A stretch of DNA of 10,746 bases. It comes from Bdellovibrio sp. Its GTDB lineage: Bacteria > Bdellovibrionota > UBA1018. Positions 1-7,469 of the stretch are shown piece by piece. Each line of letters opens with the position of its first letter. Position 1 is the stretch's first letter. The stretch covers positions 1-10,746 of the forward strand of contig JACRAO010000024.1 in assembly GCA_016213345.1 (NCBI GenBank), written 5' to 3'. The position numbers and the translations under genes are program-made. Under the pieces are notes generated by a model, which searched no databases, had not been told where the DNA came from, and saw only the letters and a list, made by a program, of their open reading frames with translations.

Positions 1-1
1 C

Positions 2-688
2 AAACGTCTCAAGGGTGCTAATGATAGTAAAAGGGGAAAACTTTTTACTAAACTTCTTCGTGAAGTCCAAGTTTCAGCACGCATGGGTGTGGCAGATCCA
101 AAAGGAAATCCTCGCCTTCGAGACGCTATTCTCGAAGCAAGAGCAAATAATTTGCCTAAAGAAACCATAGATCGGGCTATTAAACGAGGTTCTGGGAGTG
201 GAGACGCAGAAAATTTCGAAGAAGTTTTATATGAAGCGTATGGAGCAAACGGAGTCGCAATTCTTTTAGAGTGTCTTACAAATAATCGCAATCGCACGGC
301 TGCAGAACTTAGATCTATTTTAACACGAAATGAAGGCTCATTGGCTGAAGTTGGAAGTGTGCTGTGGATGTTTTCAAAAGTTGGTATTATTTTATTAGAT
401 CGAACTTTAATTTCAGAAGAAAATTTAATGGGCATAGCATTATCTGCTGGTGCGGAAGATCTTGTGGCAGAAAACGGAAACTGGGTAGTGATTACTACTT
501 TAGAACAGTTAGAAAATATAAGGTCAGTCTTAGAAAAGCAGAATTTGACATTGCAGTCGGTTAGTCGTGCTTATGTTCCTAAAAATTATTTAAATTTGGA
601 AAACTCCATGTTAGAAAAAATGCAACATCTTATCGACCAACTCGAAGATTTGGATGATGTGCAAACAGTTTATACAAATGTGCAATAG
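2..688 (+). CDS. yebC: YebC/PmpR-family transcriptional/translational regulator, 5' end outside window
   Basis: This is a member of the YebC/PmpR family, cytoplasmic proteins described as DNA-binding regulators and, more recently, as helping ribosomes through difficult peptide stretches. The reading frame is open from base 2, where codons give KRLKGANDSKRGKLFTKLLR. This matches the conserved family N-terminus, so the first in-window ATG (83) is internal and not the start; roughly 15 residues are missing off the left edge. About 228 residues are visible, against about 240-250 for the family. Further family signatures are the NPRLRDAI block, the NLPKETIDRAIKRG block, a middle domain with LYEAYGANGVAILLE and NRNRTAAELR, and the C-terminal LEDLDDVQTVYTNVQ. 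The stop lies 3 bp from the stop of the opposing protease gene, leaving no room for a separate terminator. The family call is secure; the exact role here is not known. Confidence 0.95.
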   Translation, partial: KRLKGANDSKRGKLFTKLLREVQVSARMGVADPKGNPRLRDAILEARANNLPKETIDRAIKRGSGSGDAENFEEVLYEAYGANGVAILLECLTNNRNRTAAELRSILTRNEGSLAEVGSVLWMFSKVGIILLDRTLISEENLMGIALSAGAEDLVAENGNWVVITTLEQLENIRSVLEKQNLTLQSVSRAYVPKNYLNLENSMLEKMQHLIDQLEDLDDVQTVYTNVQ

Positions 689-691
689 AGC

Positions 692-2833
692 TTATGACTT
701 GTGTGAAATCACTAAGGCATAAGGTAATTTGCCATTTTTTCCTTGTGGTATATTGACACCTCTTATTTTTACTCTATAAATTCCAGAAGATAGGTTTTTT
801 AGTTCAAGCATTTCAGTGTTATTAGTCCTGTCTTGCAGTTGGTATGTTTGTGATCCGTTTGTTATGCTTAGATCCAAGTCGTTAACTAGGGCTTTTTGTG
901 CAGACACGATGGCTGGAGCATCTGTGTAAACCAAAGTGGCTTGCAGCGTTTCTCCTTCGTTAATGGAGACTTCTGTTTCTGTTTCTTCTTGTGTGCCAAC
1001 TCCTATTTTGTCATCAACTATGATGGCATTTGCGAACTCTAGTGTAGTCAAAGTTTCTAAATCCACTCTGCCATACCCCTCTTGTGCATTAGGTCTTGGT
1101 TGTGGGATTTCCTGTGTGGGACCAGTACCGTATTGACCCGGATAGAGTTCTTTTGCCGTATGCAGCATGGCGGCTTTTATAAGTGCTGCAGAAGGATTAT
1201 CTTGTTTAAGTTTTTCAACAAGAAATTGTCTTGTAACAACAGCAGCTCCGGCAGTTAGAGGTGTCGCCATCGAAGTCCCTCCAGAATACAGATAATTTTC
1301 GTCATACTCACCCCAAAGTTTTTGTGCAGTGGGTTGTTTGGAACGTACGCTCACTATGTTTGTTCCGGGGGAGACAATGTCTGGTTTTATTCGACCATCT
1401 TTGGTGGGACCCCTGGAGCTAAATGCAGCTATACCATTTGGATTATTGGATAATGTGTCGCTACAGAGTGGTTCAACACCCCAGTTGGTTTGGCCATTTT
1501 TTAGATCACAGAGTCTTTTTTGGATTCCACCTTGTTCTAAGAAATTTTCTGATGCTCCTACAGAAAGAACGTTTTTGGCAGTTGCCGGACTGAGTATAGT
1601 GCCTAAATCAATCACTCCGTTTTTATCTAAGTCGGCACCACTATTTCCAGCTGCAAAAACAACGAGCAGGTCACTGTACTTCCACATAACGTCATCTGCT
1701 TTTGCTGCAAAGCTATCATAAACTCCTACACTTAGAGCAGATCCCCAAGAATTAGAATGTATTCTCGCTCCCTGGGAGTAAGGTGTGCCCATAAGTTTAT
1801 TAAAATCAGGTTCAATAAAGAGATTATTAATGACGGTATTCCACATACCCTCTGCTATTAGATTTGCTTCATATGCACCACCGTGGATTTTGCCTGAAGA
1901 CATCTTGCCATTTCCGACAATCGAGCCTGCTACATGAGTTCCGTGCCCCATGGGATCAGCCCACGAAGTATTCCATGGTCCCATGGGATATCCTTTGATG
2001 ATTTGGGCAAGATCTGGATGTAATGTGCTTAGATCTCCAGAATCTGCTCCGGTATCGGCTACTGCAGCAATTTGAGCATGGCCTGCAAGTCCAAGTTCGT
2101 AAGCTTTTTCAAAACCCATAACCTTTGTGCCGGATTCGTAGCCAGTGTATGGTGGTAATTCGTCACCTGATTTTATAGTAGATTCTGGTATGAAAAAATC
2201 TAAGACCAGAAATATCGGCATTTTTTGAATCCATTCGATACCCTCTATTTTTGATATTTGACCTAAATTTTTATACTCTGTTTCAATAACAAATGAGCGT
2301 TCTGACGAATCTTTTATTTTAAGACCAGGAATTTGTTTTAAGTTTAATGTAACTTCAAGATCGTTATTTGCACTGAGTGTTCGGATATGGAAAATATCAG
2401 TTTGTGTTATATCGCCAGAAGTTTGTGGTAAAAAAATCTCAGGATCTACTTTCCATTCAGGTTTATATTCAGAGATTGCTTTTGCATTTTTTAGTACTAA
2501 CAACGCTTTTTCTAAATCATCAGAAGACGCTTGTACAATAAGAGCATCTTGTGGGAGATATCCAACTGTTGTTGCTCCCATTTGCTGCAATATATTTAGT
2601 TCGGTTTGTGTGATTTTGTCATTAAACTGAATGACAAAATTTTTGATGGCTGTTTGTCTTTCGTGCCAATCATATAATACATTTGGTAATGCATTTTGTT
2701 TTTGAAAAAAAGTATTATTAGTGTTATCAGAATTTGGTAGTTTTACTTGTCCTATTTTTAAGTCTAAAAATTCTCCTGCGTGTGCTGTGAAAAAAACAAA
2801 AAAAGAAATTAAAACTAATCGATTGATCTTCAT
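692..2833 (-). CDS. Secreted subtilisin-like serine protease (peptidase family S8)
   Basis: A 713-residue exported endopeptidase. Residues 1-19 form a Sec signal peptide (lysine, hydrophobic stretch, AHA before G20), so the enzyme probably acts in the periplasm or outside the cell. Residues about 65-210 look like an inhibitory propeptide or N-terminal domain, with two similar alpha/beta segments (around 66-110 and 160-205). The catalytic domain carries the full S8 machinery: Asp260 in AAVADTG, His297 in GHGTHVAG, oxyanion Asn397 in FAAGNSG and Ser521 in GGTSMATP. Residues about 600-713 form a beta-rich C-terminal domain with the NDLDLSI motif, as in KP43-type subtilases. Two cysteines (442, 457) flank a catalytic-domain insertion and could form a disulfide. 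A purine-rich ribosome-binding region (complement of 2836-2844) precedes the ATG. I saw no convincing promoter. The substrate is unknown; nutrition or prey/host protein degradation would be a guess. Confidence 0.95.
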   Translation of the reverse strand: MKINRLVLISFFVFFTAHAGEFLDLKIGQVKLPNSDNTNNTFFQKQNALPNVLYDWHERQTAIKNFVIQFNDKITQTELNILQQMGATTVGYLPQDALIVQASSDDLEKALLVLKNAKAISEYKPEWKVDPEIFLPQTSGDITQTDIFHIRTLSANNDLEVTLNLKQIPGLKIKDSSERSFVIETEYKNLGQISKIEGIEWIQKMPIFLVLDFFIPESTIKSGDELPPYTGYESGTKVMGFEKAYELGLAGHAQIAAVADTGADSGDLSTLHPDLAQIIKGYPMGPWNTSWADPMGHGTHVAGSIVGNGKMSSGKIHGGAYEANLIAEGMWNTVINNLFIEPDFNKLMGTPYSQGARIHSNSWGSALSVGVYDSFAAKADDVMWKYSDLLVVFAAGNSGADLDKNGVIDLGTILSPATAKNVLSVGASENFLEQGGIQKRLCDLKNGQTNWGVEPLCSDTLSNNPNGIAAFSSRGPTKDGRIKPDIVSPGTNIVSVRSKQPTAQKLWGEYDENYLYSGGTSMATPLTAGAAVVTRQFLVEKLKQDNPSAALIKAAMLHTAKELYPGQYGTGPTQEIPQPRPNAQEGYGRVDLETLTTLEFANAIIVDDKIGVGTQEETETEVSINEGETLQATLVYTDAPAIVSAQKALVNDLDLSITNGSQTYQLQDRTNNTEMLELKNLSSGIYRVKIRGVNIPQGKNGKLPYALVISHKS

Positions 2834-3077
2834 GACCTTCCCCCTTTTTTTTTGACATCCTTATATTAGAGGAATAGTAATACGTTTTTTTAAAATGCGC
2901 AAAAATTACACAAACAATATTTGATACAGCGGTTACGCTCCGCGGTATAAATAGCTGTTTATTCGATCCTTAGACCCATCCGTGAGATGTCTATCTGCCC
3001 TTTTCTTTACCCATAGGTATGGAGGACTTAAAAGGAAATAGTATTTTGAGGATATTATAAGCTGGGTTAAGTAGTAT
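2834..3077. other. Intergenic gap without a recognisable gene
   Basis: These 244 bp separate the kinase remnant from the protease start. The protease-proximal part is very AT-rich, with runs of T/A at 2845-2853 and 2885-2891, and must hold the protease 5' leader, but no convincing -35/-10 pair is visible on the minus strand. A more GC-rich patch at about 2926-3005 contains short inverted repeats: ACAGC (2926-2930) with GCTGT (2954-2958), and the competing GCGG (2929-2932) with CCGC (2940-2943). I cannot assign it to a tRNA, small RNA or mobile element. A minus-strand frame is open across much of the gap but has no start codon or recognised motif. Confidence 0.5.
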
Positions 3078-3929
3078 TCATGAATGAGTTATGCCTACTG
3101 GTATAAGATGGGCCAGGTTTTTAGAAAGTAATGTTACTTCTATGCTTTCACACTGGGTACGAATTAGCTCTTCTTCGGCGCGACTGGTAACAAGTGTATA
3201 TTGAGTGTTTATACCAAGTTCATGTATTATATCAAGTCCAGTTTCTTTTGAATTTACATATTCGAAATCAATAAGAAATTTTATTAGATTTAGTTTGTCG
3301 GTTTTTATGTTTTTGAACCACTCTCTTAGTTCGCTAGGGTTAGATAAGTGATAAATATTTTTAATTTCATGTCCTATATTATTTTCAAATTTTTTATTCC
3401 AAATATGATGGATATTTTCGTCATCATCTGTAATTACAATTTCAGTGTCTTTTGTTAATGTAAGCTCTGATAAAAACCATTTTGGTGGTTTTGAGGTTTT
3501 TAATCTTATACTTATTTGTGTTCCCTTATTAGCTTGAGACATAATTTCTAAACTGCCGCTCCAGCTCTCAACTGTTGATTTTGCATGGTAGAGTCCAAGA
3601 CCTGATCCGCTTTGTTTGCCATGTGTTTCTCCACGGGTGCCAAGTTTCTCCAAAAGTTCTTTTGGTATGCCCTTTCCGGTGTCTTTTATAGTGATTACTG
3701 CAAAATCATTTTCTTTAGTTAGAGCGATTGTTATTTCTACATTTGTCTCCATGGCTTCAACGCTATTGTTTATAAGATTGGATAAAATCCGTTTAAGTTC
3801 TGTGGCATTAATTGTAGAAAATAATGAAAATGAATCTTCAAGAAACTGAGTTTTAATTTCAACCTTTCTATTAGCTCCATATTGTATTCGTTTTTCGCTG
3901 ACAATTGTTTGGGATGAGAAGTTGAGATT
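3078..3929 (-). pseudogene. 5'-truncated hybrid histidine kinase (ATPase plus receiver domain)
   Basis: This is the C-terminal part of a two-component sensor kinase fused to a receiver domain. The frame is open on the minus strand from 3929, but its only usual start codon is the ATG at 3752, which lies inside the ATPase domain. Upstream of that ATG the frame still encodes kinase sequence (IVSEKR, then the N-box LSNLINNSVEA), so the domain was once longer. From Met1 at 3752, the G1 box DTGKGIP is at 24-30, the G2 box GSGLGL at 49-54, and a receiver domain spans about 104-220 with acidic pocket 109-111, probable phospho-acceptor Asp162, Ser190 and Lys211. The phosphorylated-His domain and any sensor domain are absent. 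The frame stops at 3930-3932, right where the divergent binding-protein remnant begins. It is therefore probably a pseudogene, or one side of a chimeric join. A protein of 224 residues from the internal ATG could be made but could not autophosphorylate normally. Confidence 0.8.
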
Positions 3930-4575
3930 TCAAAGTGATTTAATTCTAGGGGGATCAGATGATACGGAATTAAGTAATAATAGAGTTTTTTATGGACCTA
4001 TACCATCAAACATTGCATATGTACACTGTTCGTCGTGGTTAAGTGTAACGAGTATTTGTTATAAAAAAGAAAATAGAGTTGTATTAAGAAATGAATTTTA
4101 TAGAGCATTAACTGAGCAAGGGACAAAGCCTACGCTTTTAAAAAATGCTTTATATAAAAATCTCAATCATGCTTTTGATTTAGTTGCTGAAAAATTGCAT
4201 TTAGGTATAAATGTAGTAGATATTCCTTTTAAGCAGCGGTTCAAAGAAGTAGATCCAGATTTAAAAAAACGCTCGTTTGACATTTCTGTTAGGTCGACTG
4301 ATATTTTAGTAGACGACCCAATGGCAGATATTCGTTTTATGTTTTTATCCAAAGAAGGCATAAGACTACCAGATACTGATGGGAGAATATTAAAAGAGCT
4401 AAAGAAAGAAAATTTTGATCCTCAAGTTATTAACGAATTGCTTTGGGATCAAGCAGTGATTTGGCCAATTGGGCATTTTGCTTTTGGATTATGGGCAAAA
4501 AAGCATATTGATTTTTCTATGCTCAATACAGTTTTGTCCCCTACGGATTTTCAATGGATTGGGTTAAAACAGTAA
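3922..4575 (+). pseudogene. C-terminal part of a peptide/solute-binding protein (SBP family 5-like), 5'-truncated
   Basis: About 217 residues resemble the second half of an extracytoplasmic binding protein of the oligopeptide-type ABC uptake family (SBP_bac_5). The resemblance is in pattern: LGIN at 94-97 before an alternating beta segment, a FDISVRST strand followed by DDP (131-133) and FMFLS, then a C-terminal stretch with LLWDQAVIWPIGHFAFGLW (173-191), IDFSMLN and a terminal FQWIGL. Family members normally run 500 residues or more with a signal peptide. Here the first half and the signal peptide are missing, the only available start is a TTG (3922) without a clear Shine-Dalgarno, and sequence just upstream is antisense to kinase coding sequence. 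I therefore read it as a remnant cut at the 3905-3932 junction. Its 3' end overlaps the YcaO-like gene by 22 bp, so the two were probably co-translated in the intact ancestor. The family call is a pattern match and could be wrong. Confidence 0.6.
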
Positions 4576-5268
4576 ATCTTGCTCCACTAAAATATCGCAA
4601 CATCTTAATGGAGCAAGGTGGTCCAATAGCAAGACTAAGCATTATTCAAAAGCAATTAACTCCTAGTATTGTAGGGCATGAAGCATTAGCATATCTTGTA
4701 AAAGATCTGAAAAATGGCTGGAATCTAAAACATAGGATCTATGGTAATGTTGATGGCACTGGAAGTTCGGAATATAAAAATCAGGCTTCTTACAAATCTA
4801 TTTCTGAGGCTTTAGAGCGTTTGGCATTTTATGAGATATATAATAATGCAAAAGTTAAAAATAAATATGGATTTAACATAGACCCGACTACAACTGGTAT
4901 GGCAGCGTTCCCTGGCAGAAAGATTTAACACATGTCTTGAAAAAGTTTTTATAGAACTTTTCAGAAATCAATCCGTGCTTGATAAATATTTATTTAATCA
5001 TAAAGCCGATCCACTATTGCAGATAGGTAATATACAGGATAAATCAGAAAAAAGATTATTATATTTTGCCACACAAGAAGGATTTGAGAGTTTTTTTAAA
5101 AGGCTTGTATTCAGTTTGAAAAATAATATAAAAGCAACTCAGCCAAAGTGTATTTTAGATCTAGAAGTAGAAGGTCCGTGGTCAAATTATACGACTGTAT
5201 GGAGATATTTGTTTGCTGCAAATAGCAAGCTATATTTGTGTGATTCTGCAGATTATTTTTTATTTTGA
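4554..5268 (+). pseudogene. Short YcaO-like protein, frameshifted
   Basis: YcaO enzymes use ATP to activate peptide-backbone amides; known members make azolines, thioamides and macroamidines in ribosomal natural products, or modify ribosomal protein S12. The first segment (4554-4928, 124 residues) has the family's first nucleotide-binding motif: GTGSS (68-72), then AS (78-79), then SEALER (84-89), matching the usual G-G-S...S-x-x-E-x-x-ER pattern. TTGMAAF (113-119) matches the start of the second motif. The match continues only one frame over: LAERFNTCLEKVFIELF and onward to VWRYLF and a stop at 5266-5268. The shift lies between 4882 and 4925; one extra base in CCC (4910-4912) would explain it. 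Repaired, the protein would be about 237 residues, clearly shorter than typical YcaO proteins, and it lacks the proline-rich C-terminus of azoline-forming members. The ATG lies inside the binding-protein gene. The frameshift may be real decay or a sequencing error. Confidence 0.7.
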
Positions 5269-5390
5269 AATATAGAGGTTATAAGGATTTTTGGATATTA
5301 CTTTGTCACAAGTCCTTAGATATTAATTTTTAATCCATAGCCAAAGCTAAAATTTCATGGTATATGCTCTACGTCAAAGGTAGTGTTTTT
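5269..5390 (+). promoter_or_regulatory. YcaO-to-miaB spacer; ribosome-binding site that sets the miaB start
   Basis: This spacer separates the damaged block from the housekeeping cluster and should hold the cluster's promoter, but I see no strong -35/-10 pair. TAAGGA (5282-5287) and TCCTTA (5313-5318) form a 6-bp inverted repeat with a 25-base loop, followed by the AT-rich 5320-5333. It could weakly terminate the upstream unit. AAAGG at 5376-5380 sits 10 bases before the ATG at 5391 and supports that ATG rather than the in-frame ATG at 5364, which has no Shine-Dalgarno. Confidence 0.4.
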
Positions 5391-6857
5391 ATGGAGTTAG
5401 CCTCAAAAAGGCAAAGTGAAAAGCAAACAGTTTATATCAAGACCTTTGGCTGCCAAATGAACGAAGCAGACTCTGAGCGTATGTACGCCCTTTTGGGCGA
5501 AGCAGGCTTGGAGCCAACTCATACTGCTGAACAAGCAAATGTCATCATTATCAATGGTTGCACCGTTAGAGCCAAGGCAATTCACAAAGCGGTTTCTGCT
5601 TTGGGAGAATTACAGTTTCTTAAAAAATATAATCATAATAACAAAACCCCTATTATAGGGATGGGTGGTTGTGTTGGACAATTTGAAAAACAAATGCTCT
5701 TTAAACAAGCTCCATGGTTAGATTTTGTTTTTGGTCCCGACGCGATTGATCAGCTGCCAGAAATGATTTTTCGTGTTCAAAATGGCGAAAAACATGTCAT
5801 CAACACTGATTTTGATGTTTTAGAGAACTATTCAACCGAAACAAAACTTTCCGCTCCTACATCCAAAGCGTTTGTCAATATTATGAAAGGGTGTGATAAG
5901 TATTGTACTTATTGTATTGTTCCATACACAAGAGGCAAAGAGAAATCACGCACCATTGACGAAATACTCAGTGATGTTGCCCGCTTGGTTTCTTTAGGCA
6001 TAAAAGAGGTGACATTTTTAGGACAAAATGTAAATTCTTTTGGTAAAGGAAATAAGAATCTAAAAAACAGGGAACCTAAAAAACTTCATAATATAATAGG
6101 CAGAGTAGGGCCAGATGAAGATGAGGAAAATTTCCCACAATTTTTAAAAGCTATTGACCAAGATGAAAGATTAAAAAATTTAAGGCGAGTACGTTTTACT
6201 TCAAGTCATCCACTTGATTTCAGTGATGAACTTATTAATTGTTATGCTTCCCCTGAACAGGGTGGAGTTTCGAAATTAGCACAACATCTTCACCTGCCTG
6301 TGCAAAGTGGTTCTAATCGCATATTAGAAAAAATGGGTCGACACCATAAGATTGAAGCTTATATTTCACAAATGGATCGCTTAAGAGCACTTAATCATGA
6401 AGTAGGGCTTTCTACAGATATTATTGTAGGATTTCCCACAGAGACCCAAACAGATTTTGAACAAACATTGCAGCTTTTAGATCGTATTCAGTATGATAAC
6501 ATTTTTGCTTTTGCGTATTCACCTCGTATCGGTACAAGAGCTGCAAAATTAAATGATGATATTTCTTTACAAGAAAAAAATAGGAGACTACAGCTTGTTT
6601 TAAAGCATCAACTCAAAATTTCTGAAAAGAGAAATACTATGTTTATTGATAAAACAATGGAAATTCTAGTCGATAATATAGCAAAAAATCAGATATTAAA
6701 AAAAGACGACAAAAATTCTACAGTCTGGATGGGGCGTACCAGTTGTAATCACGTTGTTAATTTTATGTCTCCAACTAACAGTGGTTTAGAGGGACAGTTT
6801 TTGAAAGTCAAAATTACTGGATCCACTCCATTGTCTCTTATGGGGGCACTAATATGA
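5391..6857 (+). CDS. miaB: tRNA-2-methylthio-N6-dimethylallyladenosine synthase MiaB
   Basis: A radical-SAM methylthiotransferase that converts i6A37 to ms2i6A37 in tRNAs reading UNN codons, improving decoding. From the ATG at 5391 it is 488 residues. The N-terminal UPF0004 domain has three cluster-binding cysteines: C21 (FGCQMNEAD), C57 (NGCTVR) and C94 (GGCVGQFE). The radical-SAM cluster motif is C168-x3-C172-x2-C175 (GCDKYCTYC). The conserved GQNVNSFG (211-218), FTSSHP and LPVQSGS blocks follow, with a C-terminal TRAM domain at about 415-488. MiaB is preferred over the RimO or MtaB paralogues because of NGCTVR and GQNVNS. An extra charged segment of about 25-30 residues (219-247) sits between GQNVNSFG and FPQFLKAI. 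An in-frame upstream ATG (5364) would add nine residues but has no ribosome-binding site. The stop overlaps the next start as ATGA, so the genes are probably translationally coupled. Confidence 0.93.
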   Translation: MELASKRQSEKQTVYIKTFGCQMNEADSERMYALLGEAGLEPTHTAEQANVIIINGCTVRAKAIHKAVSALGELQFLKKYNHNNKTPIIGMGGCVGQFEKQMLFKQAPWLDFVFGPDAIDQLPEMIFRVQNGEKHVINTDFDVLENYSTETKLSAPTSKAFVNIMKGCDKYCTYCIVPYTRGKEKSRTIDEILSDVARLVSLGIKEVTFLGQNVNSFGKGNKNLKNREPKKLHNIIGRVGPDEDEENFPQFLKAIDQDERLKNLRRVRFTSSHPLDFSDELINCYASPEQGGVSKLAQHLHLPVQSGSNRILEKMGRHHKIEAYISQMDRLRALNHEVGLSTDIIVGFPTETQTDFEQTLQLLDRIQYDNIFAFAYSPRIGTRAAKLNDDISLQEKNRRLQLVLKHQLKISEKRNTMFIDKTMEILVDNIAKNQILKKDDKNSTVWMGRTSCNHVVNFMSPTNSGLEGQFLKVKITGSTPLSLMGALI

Positions 6858-7435
6858 TTATATCGCACCATGGCAAGTGGCCAAAAATTCATGAAACAGC
6901 ATTTATTGCTCCTACGGCGGACATTATTGGAGAAGTCGAAATAGGAGATCATTCGAGTGTTTGGTTCCAGACGGTCATTAGAGGAGATGTGCATTTTATC
7001 AAGATCGGCAATCACACAAATATTCAGGATCGCTGCTTACTTCATGTAACTAAAGCAATTGCTCATCTCGAAATAGGTGATGAAGTAACGGTGGGACATT
7101 CTGTGACTCTACATGGATGCAAAGTAGGAAACCTTGTTTTGGTAGGCATGGGTGCTATCATCTTAGATCATGCAGAAATTGGAGATGAATGTATTATTGG
7201 AGCAGGCTCTTTAATTACCAAAAAGACTATAATACCGCCCCGTAGTCTTGTTTTGGGTTCTCCAGCTAAAGTAATTCGTAAGTTGACACCCAATGAATTG
7301 GCGTCTCTGTCGCAAAGCGCTCAAAACTATGTGCAAGAAGCCAAAGAATATCGAGCTAGTATACGTGGACCTAAAAAAGTGGGCAATCCAGACAGGGATT
7401 TAGATTTTTTGGATATACATGAGAGAGATGAATGA
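6854..7435 (+). CDS. Gamma-carbonic-anhydrase-like hexapeptide-repeat protein (YrdA/PaaY type)
   Basis: A 193-residue left-handed beta-helix protein of the gamma-class carbonic anhydrase family, expected to be a cytoplasmic trimer binding metal at subunit interfaces. Hexapeptide turns run from about residue 15 to 150 (IAPTADIIGEVEIGD, IKIGNHTNIQD, LEIGDEVTVGH, AEIGDECIIGAGSLI), ending in the usual GSPAKVIRKLT and a C-terminal helix. The likely metal histidines are H64 (LLHVT), H82 and H87 (VGHSVTLHGC), the last two with the five-residue spacing seen in the Cam family. The acidic loop carrying Cam's proton-shuttle glutamate is absent, as in YrdA-type proteins, so carbonic anhydrase activity cannot be assumed. 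The start ATG overlaps the miaB stop by four bases. The stop TGA (7433-7435) is itself the first three bases of a tandem repeat carrying the next gene's ribosome-binding sites. The family call is firm; the reaction is not. Confidence 0.9.
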   Translation: MIISHHGKWPKIHETAFIAPTADIIGEVEIGDHSSVWFQTVIRGDVHFIKIGNHTNIQDRCLLHVTKAIAHLEIGDEVTVGHSVTLHGCKVGNLVLVGMGAIILDHAEIGDECIIGAGSLITKKTIIPPRSLVLGSPAKVIRKLTPNELASLSQSAQNYVQEAKEYRASIRGPKKVGNPDRDLDFLDIHERDE

Positions 7436-7469
7436 AGGAGTTACCTGAAGGAGTTACCTGAAGGAGTTA
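7433..7469 (+). repeat. 13-bp tandem repeat, 2.8 copies, each with a Shine-Dalgarno core, before guaB
   Basis: The unit TGAAGGAGTTACC occurs perfectly at 7433-7445 and 7446-7458, and its first eleven bases recur at 7459-7469, immediately before ATGATG. Every copy carries AAGGAG, a near-ideal Shine-Dalgarno, and begins with TGA; the first TGA is the stop codon of the upstream gene. Only the third copy is correctly placed for guaB: GGAG (7463-7466) is 4 bases from the ATG at 7471 and 7 from the ATG at 7474. The other copies look like products of replication slippage, and copy number could vary between strains. Confidence 0.95.

Noticed and set aside
83..85. ATG at 83 as the start of the first gene
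   Set aside because: The frame is open back to base 2 and encodes conserved YebC N-terminal sequence, so this ATG is internal.
1329..1721. Open frame of 130 codons opposite the S8 protease gene
   Set aside because: It is antisense to the catalytic domain of a clearly real gene, with no recognisable motif; an antisense shadow.
2852..2880. Plus-strand promoter: TTGACA (2852-2857) with TAGTAA 17 bases on
   Set aside because: The -10 match is poor and no plus-strand gene follows; the next genes downstream are on the minus strand.
2941..3077. Minus-strand open frame across the intergenic gap
   Set aside because: It is about 40-50 codons long, has no start codon or ribosome-binding site, and no motif I recognise; such lengths are expected by chance.
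4975..5268. Separate small gene starting at GTG 4975
   Set aside because: The frame is open upstream to 4882, and the upstream residues continue the YcaO-like sequence, so it is the second half of a frameshifted gene.
5364..5366. ATG at 5364 as the miaB start
   Set aside because: It has no Shine-Dalgarno and the added residues match nothing in the family; the ATG at 5391 has AAAGG 10 bases upstream.
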